Shown: positions 1 through 11,146 of the stretch, in pieces
How positions within the stretch are numbered: the stretch's first letter is position 1
Layout: each line of letters opens with the position of its first letter
DNA from: an uncultured Eubacteriales bacterium
Lineage (GTDB): Bacteria > Bacillota > Clostridia > Oscillospirales > Oscillospiraceae
Length of the DNA: 64,000 nucleotides
Reading direction: 5' to 3'
NCBI GenBank assembly: GCA_900540545.1
Contig: UQGJ01000006.1
Coordinates: 62,001 to 126,000, forward strand
The notes under the pieces: model-generated
What the model was told of the DNA's origin: nothing
Database searches by the model: none
The model's input: the letters and a program-made list of their open reading frames with translations, nothing else
Position numbers and translations under genes: made by a program

Positions 1-540
1 GTGGCCGGCATGGTGCTGGCCTGGCGGGTGACCCAGCGGGAGTACAAGATTCGCCTCAACGACCCCGGCGTGCTGGACCTGGACCGGCCGGTGGCGGTGG
101 AGGGCGTGACCTACCCCTGCGCCTATGTAGAGCTGGGCAACCCCGGCATCCCCCACGCGGTGGTCCCCATCCCCGGCCTGGGGCAGAAGACGGAGGACGA
201 GCTGCGGCCCCTTGGGGCGGCCCTCCGGTCCCACCCGGACTTCCCCAAGGGGGCCAACGTGAACTTTTACGACGTGGAGCCCGGCGGCATCGTCCGGGAG
301 CTGACCTTCGAGCGGGGGGTGGAGGACTTCACCCTGGCCTGCGGCACCGGCTCCGGCTCTACCGCCGCCGTCCTCACCCTGAAGGGGCTGGTTTCCGGGC
401 CCGTCCACCTGAAAGTCCCCGGCGGGGACCTGCGGGTGGAGTTGGAGCGGCAGGGTGACGCCATCGCCGGCCTCTACCTCATCGGCGACACCAACATCGT
501 AGCCGAGGGCGAGCTGACCGACGAGGACGTGACCATCTGA
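1..540 (+). CDS. dapF: Diaminopimelate epimerase, C-terminal part (cut by window start)
   Basis: DapF interconverts LL- and meso-diaminopimelate for lysine and peptidoglycan synthesis. The visible 179 residues hold the second half of the fold: a G-I-P-H-A-V segment like the usual GNPH, then N-V-N-F-Y, then E-R-G-V-E-D-F-T-L-A-C-G-T-G-S-G-S, the catalytic-cysteine loop of the family (Cys near residue 114 of this fragment). Full-length DapF is about 270-280 residues, so the N-terminal third and the first catalytic Cys lie upstream of the window. The GTG at base 1 is therefore not taken as the true start. It ends with TGA at 538-540 and is followed by a palindromic repeat element. The related proline racemase family is possible, but the ERGVEDxTLACGTG motif favours DapF. 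Confidence 0.85.
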   Translation: MAGMVLAWRVTQREYKIRLNDPGVLDLDRPVAVEGVTYPCAYVELGNPGIPHAVVPIPGLGQKTEDELRPLGAALRSHPDFPKGANVNFYDVEPGGIVRELTFERGVEDFTLACGTGSGSTAAVLTLKGLVSGPVHLKVPGGDLRVELERQGDAIAGLYLIGDTNIVAEGELTDEDVTI

Positions 541-682
541 GGCTTTCCCCGAGGGAAGCTGTCAGCCGCCAGGCTGACTGATGAGGGGAACGCCTCTGAA
601 ATAAGAGCGCCCGGTCCAATCGGTCTTCCCCTCATCCGGCCCGTTGGGCCACCTTCCCCCAGGGGAAGGCTGTTTCCACTGT
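541..682. repeat. Palindromic interspersed element, family A, copy 1
   Basis: About 140 bases of nested inverted repeats: a GAGGGAAGCTGTC arm, a GCCGCCAGGC hairpin, GATGAGGGGAA, then a spaced TTCCCCTCATC, a GGCCCGTTGGGCC hairpin and CCTTCCCCCAGGGGAAGG. The same element lies in opposite orientation at 24918-25046. Its inner hairpins keep pairing although their bases differ. Probably a non-autonomous REP/MITE-like element; it may also end dapF transcripts. Confidence 0.75.
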
Positions 683-752
683 ATGTACGGCCTCGCGGCC
701 TTACAGAATATCCTGTGAGAGAGGGATATATTTTTCGTTAGGAGGAGTCAAA

Positions 753-2015
753 ATGAGTACTGCAAACCTCGACAAAAAGTCCGTTGCGAAGAACTACACA
801 TTCCTGGCCATCATGCTGGGCGCCATGGTCCTCGGCTGTATCGTGGGCTGGATCGCCCCCACCTTCGGCAACACCGTCAAGCCCTTGGGCACCGTGTTCA
901 TCAACATGATGTTCTGTGTGGTGGTCCCCCTGGTGTTCGCCTCCATCGCCGGCTCCGTGGCCAACATGAAGAGCCGCAAGCGCGCCGGCAAGATCATGGG
1001 CACCACCGTGATCGTCTTCGTGGTCACCGGCGCCATCGCCGCCGCCCTCATGTTCGTCATCATGAAGCTGGTCCCCCCCGTGCTGGTCCCCTGGACCGAC
1101 CTGCCCAAGGAGGCCCTGGGCGAGTACGCCTCCATCCCTGACATGATCGTCAACTTCTTCACCTCCAGCGACTTCGTGGGCCTGCTGAGCCGCAAGGCCA
1201 TGCTGCCCCTGATCGTGTTCTCCATCCTGTTCGGCTTCGCCACCAACATGGCCGGCGGCCCCGACAGCGTCATCGGCAAGTGGCTGGCCGGCATGACCGA
1301 CGTGATGATGCAGTTCGTCAAGATCATCACCTACTACGCCCCCATCGCCTTCTTCGCCATCTTCGCCGACCTGGTCGCCACCTACGGCCCCCAGGTGGTG
1401 GGCAATTACAGCCGCGCCCTCATCGTCTACTACCCCCTGTGCTTCATCTACATCTTCACCGCCTTCCCCCTGTTCGCCTGGTTCGGCGGCGGCAAGGGCG
1501 GCGTCAAGGCCATGTTCAAGCACATCGCCAAGCCCGCCATCGTCTCCCTGGGCACCTGCTCCTCCGTGGCCACCATCCCCACCAACCTGACCGAGGCTGA
1601 GGACACCGGCATCAGCAAGGAAGTGGCCGAAATGGTCTGCCCCCTGGGCGCCACCATGCACATGGACGGCTCCTGCTTCTCCTGCGTGCTGAAGATCGCC
1701 TTCGTTCTGGGCGCCCTGGGCCAGGACATGAGCTGGAGCATGATTTTCCCCGTCATCCTGGTGGCCGTGCTGTCCTCCGTGGGCATGTCCGGCGTGCCCG
1801 GCGGCGGCTACATCGGCGAGTACATCATCTGCTCCATCTTCTTCCCCCAGCACATCGAGATTGCCTTCCCCATCCTGGTGGCCATCGGCAACCTGGTCGA
1901 TCCTCCCGCCACCATGATCAACTCCGCCGGCGACTACGTGACCTGCTTCATCGTCTCCCGCTTCTGCGACGGCAAGGATTGGCTGCAGAAGAAGCTGTCC
2001 GGCGCCAACGCTTAA
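753..2015 (+). CDS. Dicarboxylate/amino acid:cation symporter (DAACS/SDF family)
   Basis: A 420-residue polytopic membrane protein of the sodium/proton:dicarboxylate symporter family (PF00375), importing C4-dicarboxylates or acidic amino acids. Visible features are repeated hydrophobic helices, the segment P-L-I-V-F-S-I-L-F-G-F-A near residue 150, a serine/glycine-rich re-entrant stretch (L-G-T-C-S-S-V-A-T-I-P-T) near 270, and a final helix with V-D-P-P-A-T-M-I-N-S-A-G-D, the position of the family's substrate/cation-binding Asn and Asp. Length is typical (400-450). The start is set by GGAGGAG at 741-747, six bases upstream of the ATG. It is a single-gene unit closed by a strong hairpin. Substrate cannot be told from sequence. 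Confidence 0.9.
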   Translation: MSTANLDKKSVAKNYTFLAIMLGAMVLGCIVGWIAPTFGNTVKPLGTVFINMMFCVVVPLVFASIAGSVANMKSRKRAGKIMGTTVIVFVVTGAIAAALMFVIMKLVPPVLVPWTDLPKEALGEYASIPDMIVNFFTSSDFVGLLSRKAMLPLIVFSILFGFATNMAGGPDSVIGKWLAGMTDVMMQFVKIITYYAPIAFFAIFADLVATYGPQVVGNYSRALIVYYPLCFIYIFTAFPLFAWFGGGKGGVKAMFKHIAKPAIVSLGTCSSVATIPTNLTEAEDTGISKEVAEMVCPLGATMHMDGSCFSCVLKIAFVLGALGQDMSWSMIFPVILVAVLSSVGMSGVPGGGYIGEYIICSIFFPQHIEIAFPILVAIGNLVDPPATMINSAGDYVTCFIVSRFCDGKDWLQKKLSGANA

Positions 2016-2051
2016 TCTTACCAATTCCAATCCCATCCCCCTCCCTCAATG

Positions 2052-2100
2052 CCCAGGCCCCCCGCGCGGCAACGCCGCACGGGGGGCCTGGGTGCTTTTG
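2052..2100 (+). terminator. Intrinsic terminator of the symporter gene
   Basis: Left arm 2052-2070 and right arm 2074-2092 form a 19-bp stem with one mismatch (2065/2079) and a three-base loop. It is followed by GTGCTTTTG. It starts 37 bases after the symporter stop codon. Confidence 0.8.
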
Positions 2101-2192
2101 TGTGAGAGATTTTTAGAGGCAGGACGGTTTCCATGTCTGTTGCACGAGAAATATCGACAATTAAGAATCGCCCCCAACTGTCCAATCACAGC

Positions 2193-2227
2193 GCGCGGGG
2201 TGCGGCCAGTGGGGCCGCACCCCGCGC
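2193..2227 (-). terminator. GC-rich hairpin ending the RCC1-repeat gene
   Basis: A perfect 15-bp inverted repeat (2193-2207 with 2213-2227, loop AGTGG) lies 10 bases past the minus-strand stop of the RCC1 gene. There is no U-tract on the minus strand, so terminator function rests on position and stem strength alone. Confidence 0.5.
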
Positions 2228-2237
2228 ATTCGTTTCC

Positions 2238-5200
2238 TTATTCGCTGTAAGGCTTGGTGGTATCGATGAGGACGGCGCCCGCCGCCGCGTCATAGCCCAC
2301 GTAGAACCCCAGGGCTTTGCCCAGGTCCCGGAGTTTGAAATAGGTGTACCCGCTGCCCGACGCGTCGGTGAGGACGATGGCGTCCAGGGCGGCGGTCTGG
2401 CCGTCCACCTTCACGGCGCTGGCGTTTTTGGCGTAGGGCTGGTCGCCGGTGAAGGGGGTGGACATCTCGCTGCCGTTGGGGGAGGTATAGGCCGATTTCG
2501 TGGTCACGGCGATGGTCCCGTCCCAGCCCACGTTGAACTGGGCGGCGGTGCCGTTGAGCACGTGGGCCACGTCCCGCAGCTTGAAGTAGTTGGTGCCGCC
2601 GCCGTTGGCGTCGGTGAGGAGGTAGGCGTCGAAGGCCACCTGCTTGCCGTCCACCAGCACCGGGCAGGGGGAGGCTTTCGCCGTGGGGGCGGCGGAGGCG
2701 GGGAACTTCACAGGAGAGAGGACGTACCAGAAGGCCATGGCCGAGCCGGTGCCCAGCTGGCCGTAGTTGTTCTTGCCGGTGGTCCAGACGGTGCCGTCCC
2801 GCTTGAGGACCATGGTGTTGTCCTGCCCTGCGGCCACGGCCACCACGTCGCCGTCGGGGGCGGGCATACCCATACCCTCCCCGCCGGTGACGAGATAGGG
2901 GGCGTACTGCTGGGTGCCGGCCTTCTCGCCGCCCAACTGGCCCTGGTCATTTTTGCCCCAGGTCTCCAGATGCCCGCTGGACAGCAGAATGGCGGAGTGG
3001 TCGCCGCCGGCGCTCACCGCCAGCGGTTTGCCCAGGGAGTAGGAGCCGTTGCCCAGGGAGATACCGGTCTCGCTGTCGGCCACCTGGACGGGGGCGTTGA
3101 CCTGGGTATACTCCGGGTGATAGCCCATGGCGTAGGCCGCCATGATATAGCCGGTGGCCCAGACGGTGCCGTCGGTCCGCAGGATGGCGGTCACGTTCCC
3201 GCCACATTCGGCGGACTGGACGCCGTCCAGCACCTTCACTGGGGAGAGGCGGTTCTCCTGGGTGCCGTCCCCCAGCTGGCCCCAGGTATTCTTCCCCCAG
3301 GTCCACAGGGTCCCGTCGGTCTTGACGGCGGCGGAGTGGTCTTCCCCGGCGGAGATGGCCTTCACCCCGTCCATGACCTTGACGGGGGCCGCGGCGTGGT
3401 CCGTGGTGCCATTCCCCAGCTGTCCGCGCTCGTTGTCGCCCCAGGCCCACAGGGTCCCGTCGGTTTTCAGGGCCAGGGCGTGGCTCATGCCGGAAGAGAC
3501 GGCCTTCACGCCGTCCAGAATGTGTTCGGGGCCGCCCGCGTGGAGTTCCCACACGGAGCCGTCGGTTTTCAGGGCCAGATTGTGGGGGCCGCCGCCCATG
3601 GCCACGGCCCGGACCCCGTCCAGCACCTTCACCGGGGTGCTGCGGTTCTCATAGGTGCCGTCCCCCAGGCCGCCGCCCAGGTTGAAGCCCCAGGTCCACA
3701 GCCCGCCCTGGTCGTCCACGTAGCCCATGGAGCCGTAGCCCACGCTGATGCGCTGGCTCCGCCCTGCGGTCTCCTCCGCCGTCAGCGGGGGATAGGCGGG
3801 TGTGACGTCCCCGGCGTCGGGGATTGTGGGTTGGGTGGGCGTGGTGCTCCCCGGCTTGCCGCCGGTGCCGCCCAGCCACGGGATGGGGGCGAAGGAGAAG
3901 GTCCCGGGCTGGGCCACCCCCGTGATGTCCAGCGCCTTCGGGGTAATCAAATCCAGGCCGCCGTTCCGGGTCTCGTCGCCCAGAATCCCCTTGCCGCCGC
4001 TGTACAGGCCCGTGCTCCCATCCAGGCGCGTCCCCCGGTTGTCCATGCCCCAGCCGAACACCGCGCCGCCGGTCTTGAGCGCCACCGTGAAATAGTTGCC
4101 CAGCGCCACGTCGGCCACGCCGTCCATGACCTTGCAGGGCGCGGTGTTGGTAAAGGCGAAGTGGTCCAAACCCAGCTGGCCCACCTTGTTGTTGCCCCAC
4201 ATCCACAGGGAGCCGTCCGTTTTGACGGCGGCGTTGGCCCGGGCCGTGCCGTCCTCGGTCTCGTCCGTATGCCAGCTGGTATCCACCCTGACCACGCCGT
4301 CCATGAGCTTCACCGGGGTCAGGCGGTCCGTCCGGGTCCCATCCCCCAAATCGCCGCTCTCATTCTGGCCCCAACCCCAGAGGGTCCCATCGGTCTTGAC
4401 GGCAAAGGTCTGCCCATTGCCGCAGGAGACCGAGGCCACGTCCCCCATCACCCGGATGGGCGTGGTCTGTATCGTCAGCTTGGAGGCGTCGTTGGAGACC
4501 CCGTTCCCGCTGCCGCCGTTGCCCAGCTCGCCCCGGCTGTTCAGGCCCCACATCCACAGGGAGCCGTCCTCTTTGATAGCCGCCATATGGTGGTAGCCCG
4601 CGTCGATGGCCTTCACTCCGTCCAGCACCCGGACGAAATAATCCGGGGAGGTGGTACTGCCGTCTCCCACCGCGCCGTAAGTATTCATCCCGGCCATCCA
4701 CAGGCTGCCGTCCGCCTTGAGGACGGCGGTAAAATTGCCGCCCAGGCTCACATCCACCACGTTGTCTGTGATGTGGGTGGGCTGTTCCAAATTCCAGCGG
4801 TAAAACCGGCCAAATTCGCCGTTGTTCCCCTGGCCCCACATCCACAGGGAGCCGTCGGTCTTGATGGCCGCCCCGTGGTAGCCGCCCAGGCTGACGCTGG
4901 CCACGCCGCCCAAAATCTTGGCCGGCGTATATCGGTCCTCGTTCACCCCGTTGGGGATTCCCTGGCCCAGGCTGCAGTTGAAGGATTTCCCCCAGGTCCA
5001 CAGGCTCCCGTCGGACTTGACCACGGCCTGGGTGTCTGTTCCGGCCGCAATGGTACGGGTCCGCCCGGCGGCGGAAGCGCCGCCCGCGCCCGCGCCGTGG
5101 AAGGCGTCCAGCTCCGGGGACTGGCTCTTGTCCTCCGGCGCCCCGTCCGCCCAAATGGTGTTCTCAAAGGCATCCTCCGCCACCACCGTGTCGGGGTTCA

Positions 5201-5630
5201 GCAGCGTCACCTTGGCGATGCTGGTGCCCGCGAAGGCCTTGGACCCCACGGACTGCACGCTGGCGGGGATGGTCACCTCCTCCAGGGACCCGCAGCCGAA
5301 GAAGGCCGCGTCCCCGATCTCCAGCAGCCCCTCGGGCAGCGTCAGCTCTTGCAACAGCTGCATCTCAAAGGCCCCGTAGCCGATTTTGGTCAGCCCCGTG
5401 GGGAAGGACACGGTGTAAATGATGTTGTTGGTATCATTTCTGAAGGCCCTGGCGCCGATTTCCTTCACCCCGGCCGGGATGGTCACGCCGTAGCCGCCGC
5501 TGCCCCTGTACTCCGTCAGGACGCCGTTTTCAACGACAAAGTCGCCGCTTGCCGCCTGGACCGCCGCCGGCGACAGCAGCGATGCCGCCAGGGCCAGGGC
5601 CAACGCCAGGGAACATAACCGTCTTTTCAT
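2238..5630 (-). CDS. Secreted RCC1-repeat protein with BspA-like leucine-rich and stalk-like ends
   Basis: An 1130-residue exported protein. Residues 1-26 are a signal peptide (MKRR, hydrophobic run, A-V-Q-A-A). About 40-140 is a BspA/LRR5-like region (I-P-A-G-V-K-E-I-G-A-R-A-F and relatives). About 165-880 is a long series of RCC1-type repeats of the form D-G-S-L-W-x-W-G-x-N-x-x-G-Q-L-G-x-G-T, interrupted by a Pro/Thr linker around 600-625. About 980-1130 holds two copies of a V-D-G-K-Q-V/Y-F-K-L-R-D segment, as in the copper-amine-oxidase-N 'stalk' domains common in clostridial surface proteins. No sortase signal is visible. It has its own promoter (-35 TTGTAA, -10 TAGAAT) and RBS AGGAG. 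A binding or adhesin role is inferred; the ligand is unknown. Confidence 0.88.
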   Translation of the reverse strand: MKRRLCSLALALALAASLLSPAAVQAASGDFVVENGVLTEYRGSGGYGVTIPAGVKEIGARAFRNDTNNIIYTVSFPTGLTKIGYGAFEMQLLQELTLPEGLLEIGDAAFFGCGSLEEVTIPASVQSVGSKAFAGTSIAKVTLLNPDTVVAEDAFENTIWADGAPEDKSQSPELDAFHGAGAGGASAAGRTRTIAAGTDTQAVVKSDGSLWTWGKSFNCSLGQGIPNGVNEDRYTPAKILGGVASVSLGGYHGAAIKTDGSLWMWGQGNNGEFGRFYRWNLEQPTHITDNVVDVSLGGNFTAVLKADGSLWMAGMNTYGAVGDGSTTSPDYFVRVLDGVKAIDAGYHHMAAIKEDGSLWMWGLNSRGELGNGGSGNGVSNDASKLTIQTTPIRVMGDVASVSCGNGQTFAVKTDGTLWGWGQNESGDLGDGTRTDRLTPVKLMDGVVRVDTSWHTDETEDGTARANAAVKTDGSLWMWGNNKVGQLGLDHFAFTNTAPCKVMDGVADVALGNYFTVALKTGGAVFGWGMDNRGTRLDGSTGLYSGGKGILGDETRNGGLDLITPKALDITGVAQPGTFSFAPIPWLGGTGGKPGSTTPTQPTIPDAGDVTPAYPPLTAEETAGRSQRISVGYGSMGYVDDQGGLWTWGFNLGGGLGDGTYENRSTPVKVLDGVRAVAMGGGPHNLALKTDGSVWELHAGGPEHILDGVKAVSSGMSHALALKTDGTLWAWGDNERGQLGNGTTDHAAAPVKVMDGVKAISAGEDHSAAVKTDGTLWTWGKNTWGQLGDGTQENRLSPVKVLDGVQSAECGGNVTAILRTDGTVWATGYIMAAYAMGYHPEYTQVNAPVQVADSETGISLGNGSYSLGKPLAVSAGGDHSAILLSSGHLETWGKNDQGQLGGEKAGTQQYAPYLVTGGEGMGMPAPDGDVVAVAAGQDNTMVLKRDGTVWTTGKNNYGQLGTGSAMAFWYVLSPVKFPASAAPTAKASPCPVLVDGKQVAFDAYLLTDANGGGTNYFKLRDVAHVLNGTAAQFNVGWDGTIAVTTKSAYTSPNGSEMSTPFTGDQPYAKNASAVKVDGQTAALDAIVLTDASGSGYTYFKLRDLGKALGFYVGYDAAAGAVLIDTTKPYSE

Positions 5631-5668
5631 AGATGACCGCTCCTATTCTCCTTCTGTGATATGGTTTT

Positions 5669-5697
5669 ATTCTATCGAATCCGCACACAGTTTACAA
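5669..5697 (-). promoter_or_regulatory. Sigma-A-type promoter of the RCC1-repeat gene
   Basis: Read on the minus strand, TTGTAA (5697-5692), a 17-base spacer, then TAGAAT (5674-5669), 38 bases upstream of the ATG at 5630. Its spacing is ideal. Confidence 0.7.
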
Positions 5698-5772
5698 GAC
5701 TTTTGTCACCATTTCCGCTATTCCGTTTTTCCGGAAAAGCGTGTATACTGATGGAAAAAGGAGGGCTGGCCC

Positions 5773-7647
<1,875 letters not shown>

Positions 7648-7863
7648 GCCCGCATTTGTGGTTCCAATTTGTAATTGTCGCAAATGCAGGTGATGATACC
7701 CTGTGCGAAGTGGGGACCCCCATAAAATCCCCCATCTGTTCGCACCCTCATTTTGGCCTATCCTTTCCATTTTGATAGCAACCGTCGCTTGTACTATGAT
7801 ACCATCCGTCCCCTTTTTGGCGGTTTTTACAGAGCCAGAGGCAAGATTTTATGCACTTTTACT
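7648..7863 (+). promoter_or_regulatory. Leader region of CRISPR array 1
   Basis: A 216-base gene-free stretch, AT-rich near its end, between the regulator and the first repeat. ATTTTATGCA at 7846-7855 ends exactly eight bases before repeat 1. Array 2 has ATTTTGTGCA at the same distance, so this is a likely leader anchor. An inverted repeat GCATTTG/CAAATGC (7652-7658, 7681-7687) lies just after the regulator's stop. No convincing promoter was identified. Confidence 0.6.
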
Positions 7864-8697
7864 GTCTCCTGCCGCAAGGCAGGAGTGGATAGAAATGTCC
7901 TCCCGGAGACGGATGAGTTGAAGGACCTGGTCTCCTGCCGCAAGGCAGGAGTGGATAGAAATGTTGATATATGCGACCTCGGCGTTTCGGTCGCCGGTCT
8001 CCTGCCGCAAGGCAGGAGTGGATAGAAATGGGCGACTGCCACCCGGAACAGATTGCCAGCGCCGTCTCCTGCCGCAAGGCAGGAGTGGATAGAAATAGTA
8101 TGAGGGCCGGAGCAACGTCTCGGGCGACCGGTCTCCTGCCGCAAGGCAGGAGTGGATAGAAATCACAGAGCACATATCCCGTGCGTACACCATACGGTCT
8201 CCTGCCGCAAGGCAGGAGTGGATAGAAATACGCTCGAGGCGTCCGTTCTGCAAAAGGGGGCCCGTCTCCTGCCGCAAGGCAGGAGTGGATAGAAATTTGT
8301 TGACCTTGCGCTCCGTTGGCACGGCGCCCACGTCTCCTGCCGCAAGGCAGGAGTGGATAGAAATCCCCTTACTCCGCCGACGCGGTCTTGGTGACGGTGT
8401 CTCCTGCCGCAAGGCAGGAGTGGATAGAAATGTGCTGGGCCGGGTGGAGACCAAGGGCAACGCCAGTCTCCTGCCGCAAGGCAGGAGTGGGTAGAAATCA
8501 CGTATTCTACGAGCTTTTTCAGGCGGACGCGGTCTCCTGCCGCAAGGCAGGTGTGGATAGAAATTACGCCAGCGTGGAGTTGCGGGACAACCCCGCCGTT
8601 TCCTGCCGCAAGGCAGGTGTGGATAGAAATTCTTGGCCGTGGCCTAGGGGTCTACGGCGCCCTCGTCTCCTGCCAAAAGGCAGGGATGCGTGGAAAA
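7864..8697 (+). CRISPR. CRISPR array 1, type I-C, 13 repeats and 12 spacers
   Basis: Repeats of 33 bases start at 7864, 7930, 7997, 8064, 8131, 8197, 8264, 8332, 8399, 8466, 8532, 8598 and 8665, with spacers of 33-35 bases. Each repeat is GT, an 8-base arm CTCCTGCC, loop GCAA, arm GGCAGGAG, then TGGATAGAAAT, which is the 3' handle type of subtype I-C. Repeats 10, 11 and 12 carry single or few substitutions and repeat 13 is strongly degenerate (TGCCAAAAGGCA core, altered tail). The leader is therefore on the left and the oldest end on the right. The array is closed by the terminator at 8783-8813. The direction matches the cas genes downstream. Confidence 0.98.
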
Positions 8698-8782
8698 CGC
8701 AGAACTTCCCCACCTCAAAAGCGCCCACTGTATGGGCGGCCTTGGGCCGCCCGCCGTTCCTATCCCCACTCCCCGCGCTATG

Positions 8783-8813
8783 ACCCACCGCCCACCGGGC
8801 GGTGGGTTTTTTT
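8783..8813 (+). terminator. Intrinsic terminator of CRISPR array 1
   Basis: An 11-bp perfect stem (8783-8793 with 8797-8807, loop ACC) followed by a seven-T run. It separates array transcription from the cas promoter that begins eight bases later. Confidence 0.88.
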
Positions 8814-8820
8814 GTCTCTC

Positions 8821-8849
8821 TTGCTCTTCCGCCATTTTTCGTTTATAAT
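8821..8849 (+). promoter_or_regulatory. Promoter of the cas operon
   Basis: TTGCTC (8821-8826), 17-base spacer, TATAAT (8844-8849), 74 bases before the cas3 ATG in an AT-rich stretch directly after the array terminator. A near-consensus vegetative promoter. Confidence 0.8.
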
Positions 8850-8923
8850 GTACAAAAATATCGTATTGTAAAATGTATATTTTATGTTATCCGCAAAATT
8901 CGACATCACAAAGGGGGCTTTCC

Positions 8924-11083
8924 ATGTACTACGCCCACATCAGCCCCGACGGCGCCCGCCGTCAGACTGTCCTGGACCACCTCACCGGCACCGCCGCGCT
9001 GGCGGAGGGCTTCGCGGCGGCTTTCAGCGCGGAGGTGCAGGGCCGGACCTGCGGCATGGCCCACGACCTGGGCAAGTACTCCGCCGCCTTTCAGCGGCGG
9101 CTGGAGGGCGGGCCGCCGGTGGACCACTCCACCGCCGGGGCGGTGGAGCTGTGCGGCCTGGGGATGCTTCCAGCGGCGCTGGCGGTGGCCGGACACCACG
9201 GTGGTCTGCCCGATTTGGGCGGTCCCGGCGACACCGCCGAGGACGTCACTCTGGTGGGCCGCCGCAAGCGGGCGCAGCAAGGCCTGCTCCCGGACTGCGC
9301 CCCCTGGCGGGACGAGGTCTCTCTGTCCCCCGCGCCCCAGCCGGACTTCTGCGGCCACGACGGCTTCACCGACGCCTTTTTTACCCGGATGCTCTACTCC
9401 TGCCTGGTGGACGCCGACTATCTGGACACCGAGACCTTCATGGCGGGCCGTCCGGCCCACCGGGGCGGCGGGCCCTCCCTTGCCGTTCTGCGAGACCGGC
9501 TGATGGAACACATCGGCCCCTGGCTGGAAAACCGGGAAGCCGACACCCTTAATGGCCGCCGCAGCTCCATCCTGCGCGCCTGCGTCCAGGCCGGAGCGGA
9601 GCCGGCCCCTCTGCGGACCCTCACCGTCCCCACCGGCGGGGGCAAGACCGCCGCATCCCTGGCCTACGCCCTGTGCCACGGGGCCAAGTTTGGAAAGTCC
9701 CGTGTGATTTACGTCATTCCATATACTTCAATTATAGAGCAAACGGCGGACAACTTCCGGGGCTGGCTGGGGGGCGACGCCGTGCTGGAGCACCACTCCG
9801 GGGTGGACTATACCGTGGAGGAGCGGGAGACAGCCGACCCGGACACGGTGCGCAAGGCCCTGGCCACGGAGAACTGGGACGCGCCGGTGGTGGTCACCAC
9901 CGCCGTGCAGTTCTTCGAATCCCTCTACGCCAGCCGCTCTTCCCGCTGCCGGAAGCTCCACAACATCGCCAACGCCGTGGTGGTCTTTGACGAGGCCCAG
10001 ATGCTGCCCCTGCCCTACCTGCGCCCCTGCGTGGCGGCCATCGCCCAACTGGTGGAGCACTACGGCGTCACCGCCGTCCTCTGCACCGCCACCCAGCCTG
10101 CCCTGGGCCCCCTCTTTCAGGACTGCGCCCCCGGCCTGGCTTTGAAAGAAATCGCTCCCGACCCGGCCGGTCTCTACGCCGCCTTCCGCCGGGTGACCCT
10201 GCGGCACGTTGGGACGCTGGATACCCCGACCCTGGCCCAGCGGCTGGGCGAACACCCCCAGGTCCTGTGCATCGTCTCCAGCCGGAAGCAGGCCCAGGAG
10301 GTCTACCGGCTCCTGCCCCCGGAGGGGGCCTTCCACCTGTCCACCCTCATGCCCCCGGTCCGCCGCCGGGCCGTTTTGGAGACCATTCGCAGGCGGCTCA
10401 AGGCAGGCCGCCCCTGCCGGGTGGTGTCCACCAGTCTCATCGAGTGCGGCGTGGACGTGGACTTTCCGGCGGTCTACCGGGCCGAGGCGGGGCTGGACTC
10501 CATTCTCCAGGCAGCGGGCCGCTGCAACCGGGAGGGCAGCCGTGGAGCAGAGGAAAGCGTGGTGTCCGTCTTTGCCTCAGACCAGCCCGTCCCGCCCCTT
10601 TTCCGCCCCCAGGTGGACGCCTTCCGCACCGTCTCCGCCCAGCACGGGGATGTGGGCGGGCCGGATGCCATCCGGGACTACTTTGAAATCCTCCGCCACC
10701 GGCTGGGGGACGCCGCCCAGGACCGGCAGGACATTCTAGACGCCTTCCGCCGGGGCCGGGACGGGCGGCTGCTGCCCATCCGCACCGTCGCCGAGCAGTT
10801 CCACCTCATCGACAGCCCCACCCGGACCGTCTATCTGCCCATCGACGGCGAGGGCCGCGCCCTGTGCGCCCGCCTGGAGGCGGGGGAGCGCTCCCGCGCC
10901 CTCTTCCTCCGACTGGGGCAGTACGGCGTGTCCGTGTACCCGGACCACCTGCACGCCCTGTGCGCCGCCGGCGCCGTCCAGGCCGTGGATGAGGAGGCGT
11001 TCCTCCTGCGGGACCTGTCCCTCTACGACGACCAAACTGGCCTCTCCCTGGAGGCCGACAGCGGAAAGGGGCTGTTTATCTGA
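8924..11083 (+). CDS. cas3: CRISPR-associated nuclease/helicase Cas3 (type I-C)
   Basis: A 719-residue effector nuclease that is recruited by Cascade to unwind and degrade target DNA. The N-terminal HD nuclease domain shows M-A-H-D-L-G-K (His47, Asp48) and a later A-G-H-H-G-G. The SF2 helicase part shows P-T-G-G-G-K-T near 237, D-E-A-Q near 356 (a DEAH-box relative), S-L-I-E-C-G-V-D-V-D, and Q-A-A-G-R-C-N-R-E-G (motif VI). The ATG at 8924 is chosen because AAGGGGG at 8911-8917 sits six bases upstream; an upstream in-frame extension to 8873 lacks an RBS. First gene of the operon, 63 bases before cas5c. Confidence 0.96.
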   Translation: MYYAHISPDGARRQTVLDHLTGTAALAEGFAAAFSAEVQGRTCGMAHDLGKYSAAFQRRLEGGPPVDHSTAGAVELCGLGMLPAALAVAGHHGGLPDLGGPGDTAEDVTLVGRRKRAQQGLLPDCAPWRDEVSLSPAPQPDFCGHDGFTDAFFTRMLYSCLVDADYLDTETFMAGRPAHRGGGPSLAVLRDRLMEHIGPWLENREADTLNGRRSSILRACVQAGAEPAPLRTLTVPTGGGKTAASLAYALCHGAKFGKSRVIYVIPYTSIIEQTADNFRGWLGGDAVLEHHSGVDYTVEERETADPDTVRKALATENWDAPVVVTTAVQFFESLYASRSSRCRKLHNIANAVVVFDEAQMLPLPYLRPCVAAIAQLVEHYGVTAVLCTATQPALGPLFQDCAPGLALKEIAPDPAGLYAAFRRVTLRHVGTLDTPTLAQRLGEHPQVLCIVSSRKQAQEVYRLLPPEGAFHLSTLMPPVRRRAVLETIRRRLKAGRPCRVVSTSLIECGVDVDFPAVYRAEAGLDSILQAAGRCNREGSRGAEESVVSVFASDQPVPPLFRPQVDAFRTVSAQHGDVGGPDAIRDYFEILRHRLGDAAQDRQDILDAFRRGRDGRLLPIRTVAEQFHLIDSPTRTVYLPIDGEGRALCARLEAGERSRALFLRLGQYGVSVYPDHLHALCAAGAVQAVDEEAFLLRDLSLYDDQTGLSLEADSGKGLFI

Positions 11084-11146
11084 ATCAAGTCCGTTCTTTG
11101 GGACAGCTTTAATGATAGGATCAAACCAAGAAAGGAGTGAGGCAGC

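Noticed and set aside
541..752. A sigma-54 -24/-12 promoter for the symporter gene
   Set aside because: No GG-N10-GC element of usual form was found in the gap, so the link to the activator at 5773 remains unsupported.
2133..5618. Plus-strand open frame of 1161 codons opposite the RCC1-repeat gene
   Set aside because: It mirrors the high-GC codon pattern of the minus-strand gene, has Gly/His/Val-rich low-complexity translation and no RBS. The minus-strand protein has a signal peptide and recognisable repeats.
7849..8460. Open frames running through CRISPR arrays (also in 16.6-18.7 kb)
   Set aside because: They translate the repeat over and over (for example S-I-H-S-C-L-A-A-G-D) and have no coding character.
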